Assembly: GCA_036498625.1 (NCBI GenBank)
Contig: DASYFD010000076.1
Location: 1-6,211, forward strand
Direction: 5' to 3'
Length of the DNA: 6,211 nucleotides
Origin: VAZQ01 sp036498625
Lineage (GTDB): Bacteria > Pseudomonadota > Alphaproteobacteria > Rhizobiales > Xanthobacteraceae
The translations under genes and the position numbers were made by a program. Numbering within the stretch: position 1 is the first letter of the stretch; each line of letters opens with the position of its first letter. The notes below the pieces were generated by a model. It did no database searches. It had not been told where the DNA came from and worked only from the letters and a program-made list of their open reading frames with translations. Below are positions 1 to 6,211 of this stretch, piece after piece.

Positions 1-387
1 GGCAAAGTCGGTGGCGGTGGTGGTGGCGGTGGTGGCGGCGGCAAAGGGGGCGGCGGCGGCGGCGGTAAAGGGGTTGGCGGTGGCGGCGGTGGCAAAGGCG
101 ACGACGGCAAAGGCAAACGCCGATCCGATATCCGCCTCAAGCAGGACATCGTCCCGCTCGCCCGGCTCGACAGCGGCATCGAACTCTACCGGTTCCGCTA
201 CAAGGGAAGCGACCCCACGACCTATGTGGGCGTGATGGCGCAAGAGGTGCAAACCATCACGCCGAGCGCCGTGTCGCTCGGTCGCAACGGCTATCTGCAG
301 GTCGATTACGATCGTCTCGGCTTGAAGTTCATGACCTGGGACACGTGGCTGCAACGTCACGGCGCAGAGGTCCGGCCGGCGAATTGA
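1..387 (+). CDS. Gly/Lys-rich protein with C-terminal peptidase S74 (tail-fibre chaperone) domain, 5' partial
   Basis: The frame is open from the first base to a TGA at 385-387, giving 128 residues; the start lies outside the window. Codons 4-33 are almost pure glycine broken by lysines, then a basic hinge (DDGKGKRR) leads into SDIRLKQDI at residues 42-50. This matches the start of the S74 intramolecular chaperone domain of phage tail spikes and fibres, where the chain cuts itself before the Ser using a Ser-Lys dyad; here S42 and K47 have the right spacing. GVMAQEVQ (about 75-82) and GYLQVDYDRL (about 98-107) are further hallmarks. The protein ends about 20 residues after VDY with no long C-terminal helix, so the domain is short. 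In the family it helps trimerise a surface or tail protein. A bacterial cell-surface or secreted protein, or a prophage-derived one, is possible. The neighbouring rsmB converges on it. Domain call firm, role unknown. Confidence 0.8.
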   Translation, partial: GKVGGGGGGGGGGGKGGGGGGGKGVGGGGGGKGDDGKGKRRSDIRLKQDIVPLARLDSGIELYRFRYKGSDPTTYVGVMAQEVQTITPSAVSLGRNGYLQVDYDRLGLKFMTWDTWLQRHGAEVRPAN

Positions 388-408
388 CGCTGACGAAAAT
401 CGGTCTTG

Positions 409-437
409 CGAACCCGAGCGCTTGGCGCTCGGGTTCG
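409..437. terminator. Perfect 13-bp hairpin between convergent genes, probable shared terminator
   Basis: The arms CGAACCCGAGCGC (409-421) and GCGCTCGGGTTCG (425-437) pair perfectly around a TTG loop. It lies 21 nt after the S74 gene stop and about 97 nt past the rsmB stop on the other strand, so it could end transcription both ways. No clean T-tract follows on either strand: the + side continues GCCGAGCGCC, and the - side reaches only a short ATTTTCG. A weaker imperfect palindrome (AGCATTTTCGGTT against AACCGACAACGCT, 451-477) follows. Nothing else is seen in 388-533. Confidence 0.6.
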
Positions 438-533
438 GCCGAGCGCCGGGAGCATTTTCGGTTGAACCGACAACGCTCGCTCTGTTTCTTTGATCGCCCC
501 AAATCACCGGAACCGCCAACCGAGCATTTCCAG

Positions 534-1898
534 TCACCACTCCGTGACGGTGGTCCCGGTAACATCGGATTGTGTGCGGACGGCTGTCGCGGAGCCCTCG
601 GTCCGCCGCATCAGCACCGAGACGAAAAAGCCGTCGGTCTCGGTGCGGCGCGGCGTCATCAAGAGCCCTTCCGCCGTCAGGAGGGCGGCGCGCTGAAACA
701 CCAGCGCGCGCTCGCCGAGCGGCCGGGTCACATCGGCGGCCGGCATGGCGATGAAATCCGGATGGCGCGCCAGAAATGCGCGCACCTGGTCGCCATTCTC
801 CTCGCCGAGCAGCGAGCAGGTCACATAGACGATGCGGCCGGCCGGCTTGAGCAGATCGACCGCGCGGTCGAGCAGCGCCGCCTGCTCCTGGACCCGGATC
901 GCCAGCGCGCCCGGGCGCATGCGCCATTTGGCGTCGGGATTGCGCCGCCAGGCGCCAATGCCGGTGCAGGGCGCATCGATCAGCACCCGGTCGGCGCGGC
1001 CGTCGAGATCGGCCAAAGCGTCGCCGACACCCTTGGGGGTGAGAATCTGGATGTTGCGGGCGCCGGCGCGGGCGACCCGGTCGTGAATGGGCGCAAGCCG
1101 GCGCTTGTCGCTGTCGGTCGCATAGATCTGGCCCTGGTTGCCCATCAGGGCTGCGAGCGCCAGGGTCTTGCCGCCGGCGCCGGCGCACAGATCGACCACA
1201 TGCTGGCCTCCCTGCACGTCGGCGAGCAGGGCGGCGAGCTGCGAGCCCTCGTCCTGCACCTCGACCAGGCCCTTGATGAAGGCCGGCTCGGAATGGACCG
1301 CGGGATTCTTGGACTCGGCATTGAGCACGATGCGCAGGCCGAGCGGCGACCAGCGCGTGGGCGCAGCGCCGAGATGCGCGAGCGCGGCCAGCACCTTCTC
1401 GCGATCGGCCTTGAGGGCATTGACGCGCAGATCGAGCGGCGCGCGGCTTGCGAGCGCGGCGCCCTCGGCGGCGCGCTCCTCCCCAAACACGGAGGCGAGA
1501 TGCGGGTCGAGCCATTCCGGATAGTCGCCGGCGATAAAGGGCGAGGCGCCTTCGAGCGAGCCGCTCTCGAGCGCCGTACGCTCCTGCGCCTCGAGCGGGG
1601 CGGGCGAATGGCCGGCGCCGTCGCACAGCTTTGCGATCGCCTCCACGTCGAGCTTGCGCTCGAGCCGCAGCATGCCGAGCACCAGGGCGCGCGGCCCCTC
1701 CCCGCCCATCAGGAAGCCGGCCGACGCCTTGCGGCGGAGCGCATCGTAAACGATGCCCGCAATGGCGGCGCGATCGCCCGATCCGGCGAAGCGGCGCGCC
1801 AGGCCCCAGGCCTTGAGCGCATCGGCCGCGGGCCGGCGCTGCGCCTCGATCTCGGCCAGAACCTCGATGGCTGCGGAAAGGCGGGCGCCGGGGGTCAT
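534..1898 (-). CDS. rsmB: 16S rRNA (cytosine-5-)-methyltransferase, RsmB family
   Basis: This 454-residue protein belongs to the RsmB/NOL1/NOP2/Sun family, which uses S-adenosylmethionine to methylate C5 of a cytosine in 16S rRNA (C967 in E. coli). It acts in the cytoplasm during small-subunit assembly. The first 130 or so residues are helical and fit the NusB-like RNA-binding region of RsmB. The Rossmann methyltransferase core carries motif I DLCAGAGGKT (236-245), an acidic motif II in TDSDKRRL (261-268), motif IV VLIDAPCTGIG (305-315) with C311, and motif VI YVTCSLLGEENG (358-369) with C361. By family knowledge C361 is the nucleophile and C311 helps release the product. The C-terminal TDGFFVSVL (421-429) is also typical. 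The ATG at 1898 overlaps the stop of the MAPEG gene as ATGA, suggesting translational coupling; an open extension upstream to 2348 is ignored because it overlaps that whole gene. RsmB rather than RsmF is favoured by the N-terminal region and size. Confidence 0.93.
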   Translation of the reverse strand: MTPGARLSAAIEVLAEIEAQRRPAADALKAWGLARRFAGSGDRAAIAGIVYDALRRKASAGFLMGGEGPRALVLGMLRLERKLDVEAIAKLCDGAGHSPAPLEAQERTALESGSLEGASPFIAGDYPEWLDPHLASVFGEERAAEGAALASRAPLDLRVNALKADREKVLAALAHLGAAPTRWSPLGLRIVLNAESKNPAVHSEPAFIKGLVEVQDEGSQLAALLADVQGGQHVVDLCAGAGGKTLALAALMGNQGQIYATDSDKRRLAPIHDRVARAGARNIQILTPKGVGDALADLDGRADRVLIDAPCTGIGAWRRNPDAKWRMRPGALAIRVQEQAALLDRAVDLLKPAGRIVYVTCSLLGEENGDQVRAFLARHPDFIAMPAADVTRPLGERALVFQRAALLTAEGLLMTPRRTETDGFFVSVLMRRTEGSATAVRTQSDVTGTTVTEW

Positions 1899-2317
1899 GT
1901 GCCCACGAGAACGTCGATCATGAAGTTGCCCCACATGACGGCGAGCACGATCGCGCCAAGGATATAGGCGAGGCCGCGCCGGCGCACATTGTTGTCGGTC
2001 ACGTGGACGACGACCTGGATGATCCGCAGGATCACGAACAGCCATGCCAGCGCGACAAACACCATGCCGGCGTGGTGGGTGTCCCAGGCCAGGATAGTGA
2101 GCACATAGAACAGCATCGGCAATTCGAGCTGGTTGTGGAACGCATTGGCGACCTGGGTGGTGTCCGCGGGCCAGTTCGGCTCGCGCAGCGCTATGTCGCG
2201 CGTTTTGACCGCGCCGCCGGTGACGGCGCGGGTGCGCAGGAAAGCCATCCAGAACAGCAGCGCAAAGGTCAGGATCACCTCGACGAAGAGCGGCAACAGG
2301 ACATCGCGGATCGTCAT
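1895..2317 (-). CDS. MAPEG-family integral membrane protein
   Basis: A 140-residue, strongly hydrophobic protein with four likely membrane segments: about 7-27, 66-79, 84-106 and 115-138. The segment NAFHNQLELPMLFYV (58-72) fits the MAPEG signature, with a conserved Asn/Glu/Pro cluster before the second helix. MAPEG proteins include microsomal glutathione transferases and leukotriene C4 synthase and usually form trimers. Bacterial members of this short type sit in the inner membrane and mostly have no proven substrate, so a glutathione-dependent reaction is only a possibility. The ATG at 2317 is preceded by a weak GGA about 6-8 nt upstream. It lies 85 nt after guaB on the same strand and overlaps rsmB by 4 nt (ATGA), so it is probably the middle gene of a guaB-MAPEG-rsmB transcript. 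No functional link to its neighbours can be read from the sequence. Confidence 0.85.
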   Translation of the reverse strand: MTIRDVLLPLFVEVILTFALLFWMAFLRTRAVTGGAVKTRDIALREPNWPADTTQVANAFHNQLELPMLFYVLTILAWDTHHAGMVFVALAWLFVILRIIQVVVHVTDNNVRRRGLAYILGAIVLAVMWGNFMIDVLVGT

Positions 2318-2342
2318 GGGGTTCCGGGGTTGACGGTGATGA

Positions 2343-2359
2343 GCTCACCTTGGGTGAGC
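2343..2359. repeat. Short hairpin in the guaB-MAPEG gap
   Basis: GCTCACC (2343-2349) and GGTGAGC (2353-2359) form a 7-bp perfect stem with a TTG loop, between the guaB stop and the MAPEG start. There is no T-tract on the - strand, so it is not a convincing terminator. It may be an mRNA stability or processing element, or chance. Confidence 0.35.
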
Positions 2360-2402
2360 GTAGGCATAAGACAATGGCGCACTGGGTACTGAGCCGAAGT
2401 GC

Positions 2403-3920
<1,518 letters not shown>

Positions 3921-3925
3921 CGCCA

Positions 3926-3936
3926 ACTCCCGTCGC
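3926..3936 (-). promoter_or_regulatory. Shine-Dalgarno of guaB
   Basis: On the - strand GGGAG followed by TTGGCG precedes the ATG at 3920, a good ribosome binding site at 6-nt spacing. It fixes the start against the 52-residue upstream extension. The rest of 3937-4133 shows no promoter I would defend. Confidence 0.6.
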
Positions 3937-4133
3937 CCGGTTCGGGCCGGCGCCCGGTTGCGGGCTGCTGGCCAGATCGGTGCCGTCGCTGACCGGAAAT
4001 AAGAGCGGTCCGCCGCGAAACCAGGTCCCGCGACCGAATCGACGACCCGTTTTGGGTTGGCGACGGTGGTTAGCACGCCCGGGAGGCGGTGCCTAGGGGG
4101 CTCCGATTTCTAGAGCGGGCGACAAGGCCCGGC

Positions 4134-4563
4134 TCACCGCGCCCCGGAAAAGAGCGACTCCGACCGATACAAGTGCTGCAAGAATGCGTCGAAATCCGGC
4201 GCCAGCATGATCGCATCTTCCAGACTTATGACAATAAACGGGACAGCGACGATCGGCGGAGGAGACGAACGGGTATCAAAGCGAATGCTTCTCCGCCTCC
4301 GCTCGAGCCGAAGAGGAAGAGCTCGGGGGCGGCCTCGTCAACCAAGTACTCCTTGTTGAACTGGATCAAATCCTCAACGGGCCACGCCATCAGGTAGTTC
4401 TCTCCGATAAACCCTCCCCGCCATTCCTCTGCTCCAGGAATCGAACATATTCGGCCGGCAGCCGGAATTTCAGATTCGACTGACATCGGGCGACCGCGGC
4501 GGGATTTGCGGGCGGGTTGGCGTCGAAGCTAGCAAAGAGCATTTCAGGATTCACCAGCTTCAT
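4134..4563 (-). pseudogene. SMI1/KNR4 (SUKH) family immunity-type gene, broken by two frameshifts
   Basis: Three reading frames joined in order give one SMI1/KNR4-like protein of about 143 residues. Frame 1 starts MKLVNPEMLF (ATG at 4563) and holds LPAEYVRFLEQRNGGEG, the classic SUKH motif. Frame 2 resumes at about 4411 with FIGENYLMAW and runs to GSSGGGEAFA. Frame 3 resumes near 4280 with FDTRSSPPP and ends APDFDAFLQHLYRSE before TGA at 4134-4136. Each junction fits loss of a single base, near 4409-4418 and 4278-4283. SUKH proteins are known as immunity proteins of polymorphic toxin systems and as other regulators. Its start is 10 nt after the CdiI-like gene, so the two were probably one operon. 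An in-frame ATG at 4587 would overlap that gene and is a possible alternative. No intact product is made unless the frameshifts are sequencing errors. Confidence 0.82.
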
Positions 4564-4573
4564 CTTGCCCGAC

Positions 4574-5021
4574 CTACTCGCACGCATCGAATGCCGCCAT
4601 CAAAGTTGCCGCCACCTCATTTTCGACCGGTTGGCATCGTAACTTTTGCTTTAAATAAAGGAATCTTTTTCGCGGGCCGCCGTTCCTCGTCGGCACGAAA
4701 ACGACACCCGTATCGTCGAGCAGAATTCCGACACATTGCGCAGTGTTTGCAAAGGCCTCATACGATCGAACACCAGCCGCGCACCAGCGCCTTTACTGAA
4801 TTCCACGAGTCACTCGAGGCAAGTGATTCAGGATCCGGAACATTCTCCGTCGATTTTGCGAGGATTTGGAGGACCTGCTCTCCGAGGCCTTTGTCATTCT
4901 CGCTGGTCACCAGAATAGGCTCACACGCGATCCAGAACCCTTTGACGGTCCTTGAATCCGGGTGCAGATATATCTTTCCGGCCCGCAGATAAGCGGCGGC
5001 ACTTTTTTCGGCCGGGTTCAT
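4574..5021 (-). pseudogene. CdiI-like (contact-dependent inhibition) immunity gene, one frameshift
   Basis: The ATG at 5021 has an excellent Shine-Dalgarno (GGAGG, 7 nt upstream). The first frame reads MNPAEKSAAAYLRAGKIYLH, then VPDPESLASSDSWNSVKAL, before diverging and stopping at 4758. From about 4777 the next frame continues naturally with AGVRSYEAF, CVGILLDDTGVVFVPTRN and ends EVAATLMAAFDACE at TAG 4574-4576. The join fits one extra base, perhaps a G at 4777-4778; repaired, the protein would be about 148 residues. From memory the whole resembles the CdiI/DUF1436-type immunity family, which neutralises the C-terminal toxin of contact-dependent inhibition systems; family name is moderately sure, gene structure is surer. 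GC is roughly 45-55% in counted lines against about 70% in guaB, suggesting acquisition. It overlaps the upstream reading frame by ATGA and is followed by the SUKH gene. Confidence 0.75.
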
Positions 5022-5134
5022 CGATAAACCTCCATCCTCACAATCACACCGCGTTGCCTCCCGATTTCGAAAATCTGTCGCAACACTTGGCTTTGCTCTG
5101 GCGTGCCCAAGCCCGGAGTTCTGTTCTTTCTTGC
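5018..5134 (-). pseudogene. Possible 3' remnant of a toxin gene upstream of the CdiI-like gene
   Basis: A frame ending in GTPEQSQVLRQIFEIGRQRG and MEVYR stops at TGA 5018-5020, overlapping the ATG of the CdiI-like gene as ATGA. The immunity gene's GGAGG lies inside its last codons. The helix-then-strand ending and the tight overlap fit the last residues of a toxin domain next to its cognate immunity gene, but I do not recognise a family. Upstream of about 5134 the frame becomes Arg/Ala/Pro-rich and runs into repeat sequence, so the rest of the gene seems lost. A formal ATG at 5212 lies within that repeat material and is not credible. Confidence 0.4.
5029..5033 (-). promoter_or_regulatory. Strong Shine-Dalgarno of the CdiI-like gene
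   Basis: GGAGG with a 7-nt spacer (TTTATCG) to ATG 5021 on the - strand. It decides the start of the CdiI-like gene and sits inside the tail of the upstream frame, as expected for a translationally coupled pair. Confidence 0.65.
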
Positions 5135-5173
5135 TGATGTCGGAAGCCGGATCGAGAGGGGGCGCGGGTTCGC

Positions 5174-5201
5174 CGCCGACGCGGCCTGGCGGCCGTCGGC
5201 G
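5174..5201. repeat. GC-rich inverted repeat
   Basis: CGCCGACG (5174-5181) pairs with CGTCGGCG (5194-5201) around a GC-rich 12-nt loop. It begins the non-coding stretch between the toxin remnant and the MFS gene. No T-tract is present, and a role is unknown. Confidence 0.4.
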
Positions 5202-5223
5202 CAGCGTGGCACGTCTTCGGGAT

Positions 5224-5293
5224 GGTGGGTTACGCGCCGCTCGGCGCTGCGGACTTGCTTGTACGGATTCGGACGGCGCTAACCCACCCTACG
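5224..5293. repeat. Dispersed palindromic repeat of the GTAGGGTGGGTTA type
   Basis: GGTGGGTTA (5224-5232) pairs with TAACCCACC (5280-5288), and the stem continues GCGCC/GGCGC with one bulged C, giving 14 paired bases around about 36 nt. The - strand reading of the right end, CGTAGGGTGGGTTAGCGCC, is a motif I remember as a multi-copy intergenic repeat in many proteobacterial genomes. The copy number in this genome cannot be seen here. It lies where the toxin-like frame dissolves. Confidence 0.6.
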
Positions 5294-5311
5294 GTCGTGG
5301 CCGCCACAAAC

Positions 5312-5340
5312 AAAAAACCCGGCGCGGTTTCCCGCCCGGG
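5312..5340 (-). terminator. Strong intrinsic terminator with GAAA loop and six T's
   Basis: On the - strand CCCGGGCGG pairs with CCGCGCCGGG (one bulged G) around a GAAA tetraloop and is followed at once by TTTTTTG. This is the clearest rho-independent terminator in the window. No protein gene ends at it: the only DNA upstream on that strand before the + strand MFS gene is non-coding. It therefore probably ends a short RNA or belongs to a mobile repeat. Confidence 0.8.
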
Positions 5341-5362
5341 CACAGTTCGTCAGTTTCAATTT
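5312..5362 (-). ncRNA. Candidate short RNA of about 50 nt
   Basis: A promoter-like TTGACA box ends about 27 nt before the predicted start, and the strong terminator ends the unit. The implied transcript is an A-rich 5' part (GAAATTGAAACTGACGAACT) followed by the GAAA-capped terminator hairpin. No open frame of any length fits within it. I do not recognise a named RNA family. It could instead be a piece of a dispersed repeat, or an attenuated leader once feeding the toxin/immunity genes downstream on the same strand. The start is a guess from promoter spacing. Confidence 0.35.
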
Positions 5363-5364
5363 CA

Positions 5365-5394
5365 CGAATAGTCTGATTTGCGGAATCGTGTCAA
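5365..5394 (-). promoter_or_regulatory. Promoter-like element, perfect TTGACA -35
   Basis: On the - strand TTGACA (5394-5389) is followed after 18 nt by TATTCG (5370-5365), or after 17 nt by CTATTC; the -35 is perfect and the -10 poor (about three of six). An imperfect inverted repeat, CACGA at 5363-5367 and TCGTG at 5386-5390, brackets the spacer and could be an operator, though the arms are short. It points at the terminator about 50 nt downstream. Confidence 0.4.
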
Positions 5395-5429
5395 GCAGTC
5401 GCGATGTCGTCGGAAACGATTGAGTGTCG

Positions 5430-5450
5430 TCGCCGGGCTCGTCCCGGCGA
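5430..5450. repeat. Palindromic repeat, TCGCCGGG hairpin
   Basis: TCGCCGGG (5430-5437) and CCCGGCGA (5443-5450) form an 8-bp perfect stem with a 5-nt loop. Sequences of this type (GTCGCCGGGCT..CCCGGCGATC) are familiar to me as dispersed intergenic palindromes of Bradyrhizobium-like genomes. No T-tract follows. Confidence 0.5.
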
Positions 5451-5486
5451 TCTCGATAAGGTAAGCACTGTGCACGCCTGATCGGG

Positions 5487-5534
5487 ATGGCCGGAACAAG
5501 CATGCCCTCGGACTTGGTCCGTGGGTCCGGTCAT
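5487..5534. repeat. Nested imperfect palindrome just upstream of the MFS gene
   Basis: The outer arms ATGGCCGGA (5487-5495) and TCCGGTCAT (5526-5534) match at 8 of 9 positions. The inner arms CCCTCGGAC (5505-5513) and GTCCGTGGG (5517-5525) match at 8 of 9 around a TTG loop. It may be another dispersed repeat; as its right end lies 17 nt before the MFS start, it could also affect that gene's expression. Confidence 0.45.
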
Positions 5535-5551
5535 GACAAAAAGCGCCCAGA

Positions 5552-6211
5552 ATGCCAGAGCCCGCCGCACCGGTTCACCTGCTCCGCGCCCGCATCGTGC
5601 CGCTGATCGTCGCGGTGGCGCTGTTCATGGAGAACATGGATTCGACCGTGATCGCAACCTCGCTGCCGGCGATCGCGGCCGATATCGGCACCAGCCCGCT
5701 GGCGCTCAAGCTCGCCATCACCTCGTACCTGTTCTCGCTCGCCGTGTTCCTGCCGGTGAGCGGCTGGACCGCCGACCGCTTCGGGGCCAGGCGGGTGTTT
5801 CGCACCGCCATCGTGGTGTTCATGACCGGCTCGATCGGCTGCGCGCTGTCGGGCTCGCTCACCCAGTTCGTGCTCGCCCGCATGCTGGAGGGCATGGGCG
5901 GCGCCATGATGACACCGGTCGGGCGGCTCATACTGGTGCGCAGCGTCGACAAGCGCGAGCTCATCAATGCCATGGTCTGGGTGACGCTGCCGGCGCTGGT
6001 CGGGCCGCTGATCGGGCCGCCGCTCGGCGGCTTCATCACCACCTATATTTCCTGGCACTGGATCTTCCTGATCAACATCCCGATGGGGGTGGCCGGCATC
6101 GTGCTCGCCACCCTGTTCATCGCCGACGTACGAGCCGAGAAGCCCGATCCGCTCGACACCGTCGGCATCCTCCTGGCCGGGGCCGGGATCGGCGGCCTCG
6201 CCTTCGGGGGC
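5552..6211 (+). CDS. MFS drug-efflux transporter, DHA2 (EmrB/QacA) type, 3' partial
   Basis: The frame opens after a TGA at 5534-5536, has ATG at 5552 and is still open at the window end (220 residues seen). After a short cytoplasmic start MPEPAAPVHLLRAR comes helix 1 with motif D1 MDSTVIATSLPAIAADI (29-45), where D30 is typical of the DHA2 family. Loop 2-3 carries motif A, GWTADRFGARR (71-81). Helix 4 has motif B, RMLEGMGGAMMTPVGR (110-125), with R110. Helix 5 shows the proline/glycine-rich motif C, VGPLIGPPLGG (150-160), diagnostic of antiporters. Such 14-helix inner-membrane proteins exchange protons for drugs or other small molecules; substrate unknown. Neither MFP partner nor regulator is visible. 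The Shine-Dalgarno is weak (AAAAAGCG); ATG 5627 would cut helix 1 and is rejected. It diverges from the guaB-side genes and has their high GC, unlike the cassette between. Confidence 0.9.
   Translation, partial: MPEPAAPVHLLRARIVPLIVAVALFMENMDSTVIATSLPAIAADIGTSPLALKLAITSYLFSLAVFLPVSGWTADRFGARRVFRTAIVVFMTGSIGCALSGSLTQFVLARMLEGMGGAMMTPVGRLILVRSVDKRELINAMVWVTLPALVGPLIGPPLGGFITTYISWHWIFLINIPMGVAGIVLATLFIADVRAEKPDPLDTVGILLAGAGIGGLAFGG

Noticed and set aside
1..115. GGC/GGT run as a DNA satellite or CRISPR-like repeat
   Set aside because: It is coding low complexity without regular units or spacers. No CRISPR array, tRNA or rRNA gene was seen anywhere in the window.
345..1967. Long + strand open frame of 540 codons
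   Set aside because: It lies opposite rsmB, has no family motifs and reflects high-GC codon use of the real - strand gene.
1899..2348. N-terminal extension of rsmB by 150 codons
   Set aside because: The extension covers the whole MAPEG gene in another frame, is Arg/Pro/Ala-rich and unlike RsmB; the ATG at 1898 gives a normal family length.
3921..4076. N-terminal extension of guaB by 52 codons
   Set aside because: The ATG at 3920 has a good ribosome binding site and begins a normal GuaB; the upstream part resembles no IMPDH.
3937..4133. guaB promoter or purine riboswitch
   Set aside because: No good -35/-10 pair and no conserved purine-aptamer pattern could be found by eye on the - strand.
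4591..4992. 133-codon + strand open frame opposite the CdiI-like gene
   Set aside because: No ribosome site or family resemblance; the - strand carries the well-formed start and homologous-looking protein.
5279..5503. 74-codon - strand open frame across the terminator
   Set aside because: It runs through palindromic repeats and a strong terminator and has no recognisable start site, so it is very unlikely to be translated.
5531..6058. Two - strand open frames opposite the MFS gene
   Set aside because: Both mirror the MFS codons and show His/Arg/Gly-biased or shuffled composition without motifs; the + strand frame carries every DHA2 motif.

Overview
The window looks like a chromosomal segment from a high-GC alphaproteobacterium, most likely a member of the Hyphomicrobiales close to Bradyrhizobium, Rhodopseudomonas or Nitrobacteraceae. 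This rests on the protein sequences (GuaB and RsmB type), GC of about 70% in the housekeeping genes, and dispersed palindromic repeats of a kind I remember from such genomes. No database search was possible, so the placement is an inference.

Layout, left to right. (1) 1-387, + strand: the 3' part of a gene coding for a Gly/Lys-rich stretch followed by a short peptidase S74 (tail-fibre intramolecular chaperone) domain. (2) 388-533: a convergent intergenic region with a perfect 13-bp hairpin, probably a shared terminator. (3) 534-3920, - strand: three intact genes read leftwards, guaB (IMP dehydrogenase), a small MAPEG-family membrane protein and rsmB (16S rRNA m5C methyltransferase). The last two overlap by ATGA. 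(4) 3921-4133: the guaB upstream region, with a clear Shine-Dalgarno but no convincing promoter.

(5) 4134-about 5134, - strand: a decayed, lower-GC cassette. It reads as the tail of a possible toxin gene, overlapping by ATGA a CdiI-like immunity gene with one frameshift, followed 10 nt later by a SMI1/KNR4 (SUKH) immunity-type gene with two frameshifts. None of these three has an intact frame, whereas every gene around them does. (6) 5135-5551: no protein gene. It holds several inverted repeats, a textbook intrinsic terminator on the - strand, and a perfect TTGACA box about 50 nt upstream of that terminator, which together may make a very short RNA. (7) 5552-6211, + strand: the 5' part of a DHA2-type (EmrB/QacA) MFS efflux transporter that runs off the window.

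The guaB-MAPEG-rsmB block is housekeeping: guanine nucleotide synthesis and ribosome modification. The part worth a second look is the broken toxin/immunity cassette and the repeat-rich patch beside it, which look like the remains of an acquired element inserted between guaB and the MFS gene.
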